Positions 54,721-62,714 of a stretch of DNA of 64,000 nt are shown here, piece by piece. The translations under genes were made by a program, and so were the position numbers. The stretch comes from Gammaproteobacteria bacterium (GTDB lineage Bacteria; Pseudomonadota; Gammaproteobacteria; Steroidobacterales; Steroidobacteraceae): positions 319,539-383,538 of the forward strand of contig PLUE01000022.1 in the NCBI GenBank assembly GCA_003164785.1, read 5' to 3'. The notes beneath the pieces were generated by a model, which saw only the letters and a list, made by a program, of their open reading frames with translations, made no database searches and was not told the origin of the DNA. Positions within the stretch are counted from its first letter, which is position 1. Each line of letters opens with the position of its first letter.

Positions 54721-54903
54721 ATGCCCTGGAATGCTGATTATTTCCCACGATCAATGCTGCACCTATCGCCGATCATACGCGGCAAGGCTATCGAGATTGC
54801 CAACGCACTCCTGGCGGAGGGATATGACGAAGGAAGAGCTATTCGTATCGCCATTGCGCAAGCTAAACGTTGGGCGGTCCGTCTGGATTCGTCCCCAGCG
54901 TAA
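54721..54903 (+). CDS. YdaT-like small protein
   Basis: 60 residues: MPWNADYFPRSMLHLSPIIR and KAIEIANALLAEGYDEGRAI resemble short proteins annotated YdaT in Bacilli and many Proteobacteria (P-W-x-x-x-x-x-P-x-S-M-x-x-L). GGAGGA precedes the ATG. Function unknown. Confidence 0.75.
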   Translation: MPWNADYFPRSMLHLSPIIRGKAIEIANALLAEGYDEGRAIRIAIAQAKRWAVRLDSSPA

Positions 54904-54947
54904 TCGATGTAAGATTCCCGCTTGATTTGTTAGCAGATTCCCACGAA

Positions 54948-55655
54948 ATGACCACCGACGAGCATTATTCAGAGGTCTCGATTGCGGCCGAGGCGGCGCT
55001 GCTGCGAGGCGCCCTGGCTTCTCCGACGGGTGCTGCCGGGATCGTACTGTTCGCCCACGGGAGCGGCAGCAGTCGCTTGAGCCCGCGCAATACCTACGTG
55101 GCGGAACGCCTGTATCGCAGAGGATGCGCAACGCTGCTGTTTGATCTGCTCACGGCGGAGGAAGAAGAACGCGATACGTTGACAGCAAAGTTGCGATTCG
55201 ATATTCCGCTGCTGGCCAAACGCTTAGTGGCGGTCACCCACTGGACGCAAGCGCAGCCGCAACTGCGCGATCTGAGGATCGGCTACTTCGGAGCCAGTAC
55301 CGGCGCCGCGGCCGCGTTGATTGCCGCCACACGAGTGCCTGGCATTGCCGCCGTGGTATCGCGCGGCGGCCGTCCAGATCTCGCAGGAGCAGCACTCCTC
55401 GATGTGTCCGTCCCAACGCTACTCATTGTCGGTGGGAACGACCCAGAAGTGCTGGCGCTGAATCGACGAGCAATCGCACTTTTGCGCTGCGAGGCACGGC
55501 TGACTATCGTGCCGGAGGCGACGCATCTCTTTGAGGAGCCAGGTGCTCTTGAGCTAGTTGCGTCGCTGGCAGCGACGTGGTTCACGCGTCACTTTAAGTC
55601 GGCCCCGCCTGCCGCGAGCGCTTTCCCGGAGGCGTCGCGCTTGCAGCGCGATTGA
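54948..55655 (+). CDS. Alpha/beta hydrolase, dienelactone-hydrolase-like
   Basis: About 235 residues from ATG 54948. Nucleophile elbow G-x-S is GYFGASTGAAAAL near residue 115; Asp in VGGNDPEVLALN; His in PEATHLFEEPGALEL near residue 215, so the Ser-Asp-His triad is complete. The oxyanion-loop AHGSGSSRLSPRN is conserved in the type. These hydrolases are typically next to a phosphoribosyltransferase gene, as here (9 bases apart), a pairing that in many genomes is one fused protein. Substrate unknown. Confidence 0.85.
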   Translation: MTTDEHYSEVSIAAEAALLRGALASPTGAAGIVLFAHGSGSSRLSPRNTYVAERLYRRGCATLLFDLLTAEEEERDTLTAKLRFDIPLLAKRLVAVTHWTQAQPQLRDLRIGYFGASTGAAAALIAATRVPGIAAVVSRGGRPDLAGAALLDVSVPTLLIVGGNDPEVLALNRRAIALLRCEARLTIVPEATHLFEEPGALELVASLAATWFTRHFKSAPPAASAFPEASRLQRD

Positions 55656-55664
55656 TCGAATTCT

Positions 55665-56336
55665 GTGCCGGCCACATTGAACAGGTTTGTCGATCGAGTT
55701 GATGCCGGCAAGCGCTTGGCCCACGCGCTCCAAAGCTATCTGGGTCGAAAGGACGTAACAGTCATAGGCTTACCCCGCGGCGGCGTGCCGGTGGCCAATG
55801 AGGTTGCTCGCTCACTCCACCTACCGCTTGATGTCCTTGTCGTCCGAAAGCTCAGTACCCCAGGCCAGGAAGAACTAGCGATGGGCGCCATTGCCTCCGG
55901 CGGCGTCATCGTGAACAATCCCGAAGTCCAGCGGTGGTTTGAGCACCCTGATGTACTGATCAAGGAAAGCCTGGCGCGTGCAACGGTGGAGTTGGAGCGC
56001 CGCGAAGCCTTGTATCGCGCAATCCGAATGCCGCTGCCCTTGACCGGACAAACCGTGATCGTCGTAGATGATGGTGCGGCGACCGGAGCCACGATGCAGG
56101 CCGCGGTGCGTGCTCTAAAGAATATGAAGGTCGCCCGCATCGTCGTTGCCTTACCCGTGGCATCCCGAGAGTCATGCGTCGCCTTCGAGAAGGAGGCCGA
56201 TCAAGTGGTCAGTCTCTTGACGCCAGATTCATTTGGCTCGGTCGGCGAATGGTACGAATCCTTCGATCAAACGACCGACGAGCAGGTCGAATCCTTGCTA
56301 AGGGCGGCCCAGCCAAAAAACAGCCGTCGTGCATGA
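55665..56336 (+). CDS. Phosphoribosyltransferase-like protein
   Basis: 223 residues from GTG 55665. PRPP loop VIVVDDGAATGATMQAAV near residue 125; GLPRGGVPVANEVARSL and LVVRKLSTPGQEELAMGAI near residues 35-75 are typical of the PRTase partner of these hydrolases. The base substrate is unknown; such genes are often part of dormancy or low-oxygen regulons. Likely cotranscribed with the hydrolase. Confidence 0.85.
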   Translation: MPATLNRFVDRVDAGKRLAHALQSYLGRKDVTVIGLPRGGVPVANEVARSLHLPLDVLVVRKLSTPGQEELAMGAIASGGVIVNNPEVQRWFEHPDVLIKESLARATVELERREALYRAIRMPLPLTGQTVIVVDDGAATGATMQAAVRALKNMKVARIVVALPVASRESCVAFEKEADQVVSLLTPDSFGSVGEWYESFDQTTDEQVESLLRAAQPKNSRRA

Positions 56337-56761
56337 ACATCGCCGTCAGAATCGCGATCCAATGAAAATATTGCAATCGGTCACTACGCCGACCACACCA
56401 TTAGTGCCTTCAACTGCACAAACGGGCGATAACGCGCAACTCCGTGTCGATTCTTGCGTCCATGCCTTTATAGTCGTCGCCCGCTGCCGGGAAGGCGGTG
56501 CGAACACCAAGGGGCTGCTGCTGCGGACAGACAGCCGATTCGATATTGAATATTCCTGTGGTCGTGACGCGCGACCGACCGATCGCAGGTACTCCCCTGC
56601 GGCGCGGCCATGCGAATTGCTTCAAGGCCCGGTCATGCTATTCGTAAGCCGATCCATACCAAAATAGCCATGGGCCGCTTCGGAAATTTTGCCCGTGCAC
56701 GCAGCTCAGAATTCCAGCGAGACTGCGAAGCCGCACTTGGGCTGCAAGGTTGCGATTATCA
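56337..56761. other. Region without a convincing gene
   Basis: About 425 bases. Open frames on both strands (56329-56667 plus, 56410-56625 minus) overlap each other, lack ribosome-binding sites and have no recognisable family. Treated as noncoding. Confidence 0.35.
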
Positions 56762-56854
56762 TCAGGCCGAAGCGGTACGTATGGCCACTGCGATTAGGAG
56801 CAGCACAGCGGCCACGATGAGCATTAGCCAGAGATGTCGCACCTTGAACTTCAT
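56762..56854 (-). CDS. 30-residue single-pass membrane peptide
   Basis: ATG at 56854 reads MKFKVRHLW, then LMLIVAAVLLLIAVAIRT and ASA-stop. A cationic N-terminus and one hydrophobic helix of about 18 residues. A GGAGG sits 5 bases upstream of the ATG, a strong initiation site. No known family recognised. It lies in a region otherwise empty of genes, after the phosphoribosyltransferase gene on the opposite strand. Confidence 0.55.
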   Translation of the reverse strand: MKFKVRHLWLMLIVAAVLLLIAVAIRTASA

Positions 56855-57045
56855 CGCATCCTCCAACATTGCCGAGCGGGTACGCTAATAGGCTTTTTCC
56901 TTGCCGTAAGCGGGTGATTTGAATGAATACTTCCGCAATGCTGATTATGATTGGCCGGTTGCGCAATCCGTGGATATACGTATCGATGCATGCTTGCCGG
57001 GTATCTTGTACGCTGAGGCCTGTTGCGCGACGTGGATGACAAAGA

Positions 57046-57066
57046 GCGGCGCGGGTCACGCGCCGC
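57046..57066 (-). terminator. Hairpin after the Hsp20 remnant
   Basis: 8-bp GC stem (GCGGCGCG at 57046-57053 with CGCGCCGC at 57059-57066, 5-base loop). On the minus strand it is followed by CTCTTTG. Sits about 20 bases past the Hsp20 stop codon at 57088, as a terminator would. Confidence 0.5.
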
Positions 57067-57087
57067 CAGGCTCATGATGCCAGTTCG

Positions 57088-57190
57088 TCACTGTACAGTG
57101 ATCTGCTTCGCCTTGTGCTTTGGTGATTCTGCGGTCTTCGGGACATGAACCGCGAGAATGCCCGCGGTTCGATAGCAGGGCCGACAATTG
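57088..57190 (-). pseudogene. Hsp20 small heat-shock protein remnant, C-terminal tail
   Basis: On the minus strand GILAVHVPKTAESPKHKAKQ then ITVQ-stop matches the end of Hsp20 chaperones (G-I/V-L-x-V-x-V/L-P-K-x-x-x-x-K-x-x-x-I-x-V). Immediately upstream the coherent sequence LSALLSN lies in another frame, so there is a frameshift near 57165. The alpha-crystallin core is missing. Confidence 0.6.
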
Positions 57191-57500
57191 CCCGGTTGGT
57201 GGACTGTGCTGGCTCTCGAGCGCTGCCCCGACGGGATGCTGGGTAAATGCTTCTTTCAGAAGCAAACACCTCGGCGCATGCCGATCGGGACGCCGACCCA
57301 GCGGCTCGAGCATGTCGGCCACGCCGCTGGCGGATGCCGCCCGCGCACTTCACCGGCCATGAGTCCCGCAGTAGCCGCTTCTAAATGCATCTGGGTTGAG
57401 CACTGGCTATGGTGCGGCATTCGCCGGGCCGGCTTTCGGCAGGTTGTCGCTCTTTGGCCGCTGATTTGGCAACTGGCCGCGCCGGAGATGCAATAGTAGA

Positions 57501-59078
57501 TCAATTCGCAGGTAACGGTTGCGTGGTCAACAACCCGTTCGAAATTCTTGGCGATGAGTACTGCGAAGGATTGGCACTCAATAGCCGATCTATGCAATCC
57601 AGAAATTCAGCGGCGTCAACGGGTTTGCTCAGAATGTCGAGATTCACGGCATTCTCCGCATTCGCCAGGCGCGGGGAAGTATCTCCGGTCACGAGAATGG
57701 CTGGAATCGTGACCCCGGCGAGCGCGCGCAGCTCCCGAATGACATCGATGCCCGTAAGGCTCGATCCCAAATGAAAGTCCGACACGATGAGGTCCGGCAT
57801 CGTCCCGTGTTGCTCGACCAATGTCAGCGCCGAGTCCAATCCCCTCGCTGAAAGTACTACGTGCCCTTCCAACTCCAACAGCATCTGCGTAGCACGCGCC
57901 ACGGCAACTTCATCGTCGACCAGGACTATCAGCGCGTTGCGGGTTTTATTGATCACCGGATTGCTTTCAAACACGGGCCGCGGACTGATGCTGCATCCCC
58001 TCGGGACGGTCAGGCTAAAGCACGAACCTCGACCGGGTTCAGATTCGACCTCGATCGTGCATTCCAGTAATTGAGCAATACGGCGGACGATCGCAAGGCC
58101 CAGTCCGAGACCCTCGCGCCGCGTCCCCCGCGCCGGCAGCAGTTGATGGAATTCCTCGAAGATTCGCTCCTGATCTTCGACAGCGATGCCGACGCCCGTG
58201 TCCAATACCTCGATTCGGACACCGGCGCTGTGGCTCACGCAGCGCAGATGTACCCTGCCCTCGCGGGTGTAGCGAATGGCGTTCGCAAGCAGATTCTGCA
58301 CGATCTGCCCAAGGAGTCCCCCGTCCGTATGCACGATATCGTCGGACTCATCGACAATCAGCGCAAGACCCTTCGCTCGCGCCTCTTCTTCGAAGGAGGC
58401 GCGCAGTTGGCGGAAGATTCCGCGCACTGCGCAATCCTCACTGACGGGCTTGATGGCCCCGCACTCCAGTTTGCTGATGTCGAGCAGCGCGTTCACCAAT
58501 TCCGACATGGATGCGAGCGCTTCCTGCTGCGCGGCGGCTGCCTCTATCGCGCGAGAATCTGTTGAGGTTTTCCGCAAAACAGAATTCAACAAGATCAAGG
58601 ATTGCAGCGGCTGCCTGAGATCATGACTGGCGGTTGCCAGGAACGTGCTCTTGGCACGATTAGCGCGCTCCGCTTCATTCCTGGCCGCCCGCAGATCTTC
58701 GAGTATCTGGTGGCGATCGCCGATGTCGCGAATCGTACTTGAAATCAGCAGTCCCTGTTTGGTATGGATGGGGCTCAGACTGATTTCCACGGGAAATTCA
58801 GAGCCGTCTCGTCGGCGTGCATACAATTCAAGATTTCCACCCATGGGGCGCACGCGCGGAGAGGTGCCATAGGATCGACGGTGGCTTGGATGTGTTGGAC
58901 GCAGCCTCTCGGGCAACAGCATCTCGACCTTCTTGCCGCGAAGTTCGTCGCGCTCGAAGCCGAACAGGACTTCCGTCTGCCGGTTGACGTACGCAATTAC
59001 GCCGCTTTCGTCGGCGACGACCAGAGCATCTGGGCCGGCGTCAAGCAGCTCGCGAACATGGTCTGCGATTAGATCCAC
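57501..59078 (-). CDS. Soluble PAS-domain hybrid histidine kinase with receiver (second copy)
   Basis: 525 residues. PAS about 8-125 (DALVVADESGVIAYVNRQTE, LFGFERDELRGKKVEMLLPE), HisKA TASHDLRQPLQSLILL near residue 155, HATPase (LLANAIRYTREG, DTGVGIAVED, GLGLGLAIVRRIA), receiver about residues 385-505 with VDDE and phospho-Asp in LIVSDFHLGS. No membrane helices. Same design and motifs as the kinase at 32701-34221, differing mainly in length and C-terminus. GGAGG lies upstream of the ATG. No output regulator gene adjoins it. Confidence 0.93.
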   Translation of the reverse strand: MDLIADHVRELLDAGPDALVVADESGVIAYVNRQTEVLFGFERDELRGKKVEMLLPERLRPTHPSHRRSYGTSPRVRPMGGNLELYARRRDGSEFPVEISLSPIHTKQGLLISSTIRDIGDRHQILEDLRAARNEAERANRAKSTFLATASHDLRQPLQSLILLNSVLRKTSTDSRAIEAAAAQQEALASMSELVNALLDISKLECGAIKPVSEDCAVRGIFRQLRASFEEEARAKGLALIVDESDDIVHTDGGLLGQIVQNLLANAIRYTREGRVHLRCVSHSAGVRIEVLDTGVGIAVEDQERIFEEFHQLLPARGTRREGLGLGLAIVRRIAQLLECTIEVESEPGRGSCFSLTVPRGCSISPRPVFESNPVINKTRNALIVLVDDEVAVARATQMLLELEGHVVLSARGLDSALTLVEQHGTMPDLIVSDFHLGSSLTGIDVIRELRALAGVTIPAILVTGDTSPRLANAENAVNLDILSKPVDAAEFLDCIDRLLSANPSQYSSPRISNGLLTTQPLPAN

Positions 59079-59553
59079 GATATATCCTCCCTATGTGCTC
59101 CACGTAGGTAGATCGTGTTGGTGCAAACCAGAGAGGGCAAATTAATCCATCTCTCCGGGCAGGATACACTATTCCAATATTATGTGAAATACAATCAGAG
59201 CAGCCATCGCCATCCTCCTTCGATTAGGATTGCTCGATCAGCTTACGTTTCCTCATTTCCTAGCCTTGCAATGCATCAATCCAGGCCGGCTTGTATTCAA
59301 CTAAGCAAAGCCAATCCACCGGCCGCGAGCTTTGACCGACGCCCCGGTGTACGAAGTGGGATCCCGGGACGGCATCTTGGCGTTGCTCAGTCTGCGCGAT
59401 CAGTTTGTATTTCTCGGGAAGGACTTCGATCCCGTGACGTCTCGTCCGTTCAGAATCACGTCATCAACTGGGTGCTCGAGACCGCGCCGGGTCTTCGACG
59501 GCCATGTCATGGTCTTGCTTACAGCATCACGGATAGTCCAGTGGAGGCGTGCG
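59079..59553. other. Noncoding stretch between the kinase and Cys-rich remnant
   Basis: About 475 bases. The open frames at 59115-59588 and 59332-59706 overlap in different frames and only the end of the second has recognisable content. Confidence 0.35.
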
Positions 59554-59706
59554 GTGCAAGAACGGGAGGAGAGCTACCGGCTGTATAGCTGCCGGGGCTG
59601 CAGCGTGTCGGTGCGCATCTGCGGCCGCTGCGATCACGGGAATATTTTTTGTGCCGGCGAGTCCTACTACTCAGGAGACGCTTTACGGACCTACCAGGGG
59701 GACTAA
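59554..59706 (+). pseudogene. Remnant of a Cys-rich putative zinc-binding protein
   Basis: The last 50 codons of an open frame read SYRLYSCRGCSVSVRICGRC then DHGNIFCAGES. C-x-x-C and C-x2-C-D-H/R-G-x-x-x-C spacing is that of small zinc-ribbon proteins which I recall as accessory ORFs near transposons in Gammaproteobacteria. The usual basic tail (RRAGxRYQ) is replaced by YYSGDALRTYQGD, so it is truncated or frameshifted. Low confidence. Confidence 0.4.
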
Positions 59707-61385
59707 AAGCTCTGCATCGTCTGCACCAGCACTTGGAACTTGGCGTTACCGGGAACGTCTTTGAGCGGAAACGCGAAGTCGATGTGCAATACGTTGCCGA
59801 GGCCACTGCGGGCATTCCCCACCCGCAAGCCGAACCCGGCGTCGCTAAGTATGCCCAAGTCGCTGTTGCCCACGACTCCCGTCCCCCACGTCCTGCCGAC
59901 ATCCGCAAAAATTGCGGCCCCGACACGCACGAGCCTGAACGGATACCAATCGGTGAACACGCGCTGCTCGATCGTGAGGAGGCCTCGTGAAGTCCCCGCT
60001 TCATAACGCAGCGGGTAGCCGCGCAGCCCAGTGTCGCCGCCAAGCAGAAGTTGAACGTCTGGATCGAGATCATGCGTGACGGTCCCCGAGAGCGACCCAT
60101 ACAGGAGCCAGTCCGGGCGCCACCGCCAGTAATACTTTGCGGCGGCGTCGCTGATCAAATTGCGCGCATGGTCGCTCTCGAATCGCGAGGAGAAGTTCGC
60201 GCTCAGAAACAGTTGCTGCTCGTAGGGCAGTGCAATGCCGTGGGTCACCGCACTCTTGACGAGCAGCGCGTTGCGATTGGCGCCGAAAATTGCATCGGAA
60301 TAGCCGAGCTCGGCGGTTACCTCCGTTCCAAAGTACAAATCCTCGGTCTTGCCGATCTGGTTTTCGTCGCCTGCTTTGCCGTACTTGTCCTGCAGAATGT
60401 CGAAGCCCACGAAGGGATAGGACAGCGTCCGCGGCGCCGGCAACGGCATGGCCGGCAAGGTCGTCGCCAGGGTAGGCAAGAAATCGTTGCGATCGTAATA
60501 CATCCCGAATAGCAGGCGCTTGGTCCAGCCGTCGACGAGGCCTGAGGATACGCCGCCGCCGATCATATACGTCGCCTCGTCGTCATTGAATTGATCCGCG
60601 ATATTACCGAGAAAATAGCGGGAAATCGTACGATCGTAGCTCTGCGCCGCCATCGTTGCGCTCCACCGCGTATCGAGCGAATAAAAGGGTTGCGAGAGCT
60701 GCACGATGCGCTCGTTGCCGTCGCTCGAATCGACATAGGCGAGAGCCCCCATCCAGTGCGACCCGAGCACATCGGGGTCCGAATACTCCGCGAGCTTGCT
60801 CGTGCGATCGACGTCGCTGGTGTGCCCGACTTCCAGCTGCTTGCCCCAGCCCAGAAAATTCTCCTCTTGGAGGCTGGAGCTGGTTGAATTGGCGCCGCCG
60901 GAGCGCCCGAAGGAAATGTTGGGATCGAACGTCCAGACATCCCTGGTGATTACCTGGACGTCGACCTTGCCCTCGGCGTACCGCATCGGAACGATATGTG
61001 CGTCGTAAATGAATCCCAGCATTCGCAAATTGCGCTCGGTTTCGGCGAGCTTTTGAGCGCTGTAGCGGTCTCCACTCTTGAAGAGCAGTTGAGCGCGGAT
61101 CGTGGCAGGCTTGGTGCGGATGTGCAGCCGATCGGCAAGCCCGTAGAGTCCTTTGTTCTCGTGGGGATCGTTCTCATCGAAGATATTGTGGATGTCGATC
61201 TCGATCTTACCGATGACGGCTCCCGCCGCCTCGAGCACGGCATCGCTCGGCAAGCCGGCCGGCCGCGGCTCCTCGATTTGCGTGTGCTGTTTATCGGTCA
61301 GCTTCGCTGCGCTTACATGCGTGGCGTAGTTGGAACAAAAAAACAGTAGGCCCCATGCTAGACAACGCAGCGGACCCCTATTCAT
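59703..61385 (-). CDS. Omp85/BamA-like outer-membrane protein with POTRA-type region
   Basis: 560 residues. Signal peptide to about residue 26 (CSNYATHVSA-AK), one or two POTRA-like modules (about residues 55-150; IGKIEIDIHNIFDENDPHE, SGDRYSAQKLAETERNLRML), then a surface-antigen barrel with the conserved L-R-G-Y-P motif (GGDTGLRGYPLRYE near residue 455) and C-terminal Phe. It may insert or secrete outer-membrane proteins or lipids; the type is closer to short TamA/ShlB-like proteins than to essential BamA (about 800 residues). The poly-G tract upstream could affect its expression. Confidence 0.85.
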   Translation of the reverse strand: MNRGPLRCLAWGLLFFCSNYATHVSAAKLTDKQHTQIEEPRPAGLPSDAVLEAAGAVIGKIEIDIHNIFDENDPHENKGLYGLADRLHIRTKPATIRAQLLFKSGDRYSAQKLAETERNLRMLGFIYDAHIVPMRYAEGKVDVQVITRDVWTFDPNISFGRSGGANSTSSSLQEENFLGWGKQLEVGHTSDVDRTSKLAEYSDPDVLGSHWMGALAYVDSSDGNERIVQLSQPFYSLDTRWSATMAAQSYDRTISRYFLGNIADQFNDDEATYMIGGGVSSGLVDGWTKRLLFGMYYDRNDFLPTLATTLPAMPLPAPRTLSYPFVGFDILQDKYGKAGDENQIGKTEDLYFGTEVTAELGYSDAIFGANRNALLVKSAVTHGIALPYEQQLFLSANFSSRFESDHARNLISDAAAKYYWRWRPDWLLYGSLSGTVTHDLDPDVQLLLGGDTGLRGYPLRYEAGTSRGLLTIEQRVFTDWYPFRLVRVGAAIFADVGRTWGTGVVGNSDLGILSDAGFGLRVGNARSGLGNVLHIDFAFPLKDVPGNAKFQVLVQTMQSF

Positions 61386-61645
61386 GGGCGCGCAGCCAAC
61401 ATGGGAAATCGTCGCGTCATCGTTGCACTCCGTCGCACATATGCAGTTGTACCGTCAATCGGAATGACAACTTACGTGAGAATTGGTAGTGGCGGGGGGG
61501 GGGGGGGGGATTTGATCTTTGTATCGAGCATTCGCTGCGACTACCGAACGTTCCGGCTAGTCTAACCTATTGTCCACGCTAGAAAAAAAAATCTCGCCTG
61601 CCATCGCGGCGCCGATAGCGGCCGCTCTTCAATCGACGGACACCA
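61386..61645. promoter_or_regulatory. Divergent region with poly-G tract
   Basis: 260 bases between the Omp85-like gene (left) and the AbiEi remnant (right). It contains a run of 16 G at 61494-61509, about 109 bases upstream of the Omp85-like start. Confidence 0.5.
61494..61509. repeat. Poly-G homopolymer, 16 bases
   Basis: Sixteen consecutive G counted from the printed sequence. Such tracts slip during replication and can switch promoter spacing; they are also common sequencing-error sites. Confidence 0.9.
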
Positions 61646-61876
61646 ATGCGCTTCTCTCAAATACATGCCCGTTCCCTGCCCGAGGGTGGCGTGCTGTCGC
61701 CCAAGGAATTTCTCCACCTGGAAAGCCGGGCCGCGGTTGATCAAGTATTCACCCGGTTGGTCGAGGCAGGCAAGTTGCTGCGCGTAGCTCGAGGCACCTA
61801 TGTCGCTCCCGTCTCCAGCCGTTTCGGTACTCGGCCGCCAGCGCCGGAGAAAGTCATCAAGGCGCTGGCGGCCTGA
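61646..61876 (+). pseudogene. AbiEi/DUF6088-type antitoxin N-terminal remnant
   Basis: 76 residues: EGGVLSPKEFLHLESRAAVD, LVEAGKLLRVARGTYVAP and SRFGTRPPAPEKVIKALA match the winged-helix N-terminus of AbiEi-type (DUF6088) antitoxins. The family normally has about 200 residues; it stops after the helix. No AbiEii nucleotidyltransferase toxin gene follows. Confidence 0.7.
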
Positions 61877-62072
61877 GACATGCCCGTTTAAAGGTTGGTA
61901 GCGGGGGCTCGCTTCCATCGATTTTACGGCCTACTACTACCCTGTCGACACCGGCCTGGCCGCGTCGGTGGCAGTTTGCGGGATAACCACGTGTGGCGGC
62001 TCCCCACGTCGTTGCACCGGGCTAGAAATACTTATAGACTACAATACACATTAGATGTGTACGGAGAGGTTT

Positions 62073-62300
62073 ATGCAGCGATCGCCCAAGCCGAGTACCG
62101 AACGTACGAATATTGTTCTCGACTCGAAACTCGTCGAGCGGGTCAAGCGACTCGCCAAGGTCAAGACGACTCGTGACGCCGTCCACATTGCGCTCGAACA
62201 CTACGTCCGTAGTCGCGACTATTCAGGAGTTCTCGCATTGCGCGGCACGGGCGGCGTTTCCGAGGGCTACGATCCGAAGGCAGCAAGCCCCTCGCGGTGA
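62073..62300 (+). CDS. vapB: VapB-type antitoxin, ribbon-helix-helix (DUF2191-like)
   Basis: About 75 residues from ATG 62073 with GGAGAGG just upstream. The central RTNIVLDSKLVERVKRLAKV, then KTTRDAVHIALEHYVRSRDY, is an RHH DNA-binding domain (T-N-I-V-L-D). The tail binds the PIN toxin encoded 6 bases downstream. Confidence 0.85.
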   Translation: MQRSPKPSTERTNIVLDSKLVERVKRLAKVKTTRDAVHIALEHYVRSRDYSGVLALRGTGGVSEGYDPKAASPSR

Positions 62301-62306
62301 CGTGAG

Positions 62307-62714
62307 ATGCTTGTCGACTCTTCAGTATGGGTCGCGTATCTACGCGGCGACAATCTGATCGAAGTCGAGTTGCTCACCGAAGCTCTCGAACATAGAGAGT
62401 CTGTCTGGCTTGCACCGCCGATCCTGCAGGAGATATTACAGGGAGCCGATAGCGCTGATCGTTTTGCCCGGTGGGACCGGGTGCTCGGTGAATTGCCAAT
62501 GGTCATCGCACCAGACGCCCGAGAGACTGCGCGCAACGCAGCCCACCTGTATGCGCGATGTCGTTGGGCGGGCATCACGCCACGTTCCGCGAACGACTGC
62601 TTGATAGCAGTGCACGCGATACTTGGCGGCGTACCACTACTGCATCGTGATCGAGACTTTGATTTGATCGCCAGCGTCGAGCCGAAACTGATTCTTATTG
62701 CTGCGGAGAAATGA
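62307..62714 (+). CDS. vapC: VapC toxin, PIN-domain ribonuclease
   Basis: 135 residues. PIN acidic residues: Asp4 (MLVDSSVWVAYLRG), Glu in PPILQEILQGAD near residue 43, Asp in SANDCLIAVHAI near residue 98 and Asp in LLHRDRDFDLIAS near residue 116. Likely RNase toxin partner of the preceding antitoxin. Confidence 0.9.
   Translation: MLVDSSVWVAYLRGDNLIEVELLTEALEHRESVWLAPPILQEILQGADSADRFARWDRVLGELPMVIAPDARETARNAAHLYARCRWAGITPRSANDCLIAVHAILGGVPLLHRDRDFDLIASVEPKLILIAAEK

Larger units (their letters stand above)
56855..57500. other. Mostly noncoding stretch holding the Hsp20 remnant
   Basis: About 650 bases. Apart from the Hsp20 tail and its hairpin I see no gene. Several open frames overlap on both strands without ribosome-binding sites or recognisable content. 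Confidence 0.4.

Noticed and set aside
56329..56667. 112-codon open frame after the phosphoribosyltransferase gene
   Set aside because: No ribosome-binding site, no recognisable family and an overlapping minus frame of similar quality.
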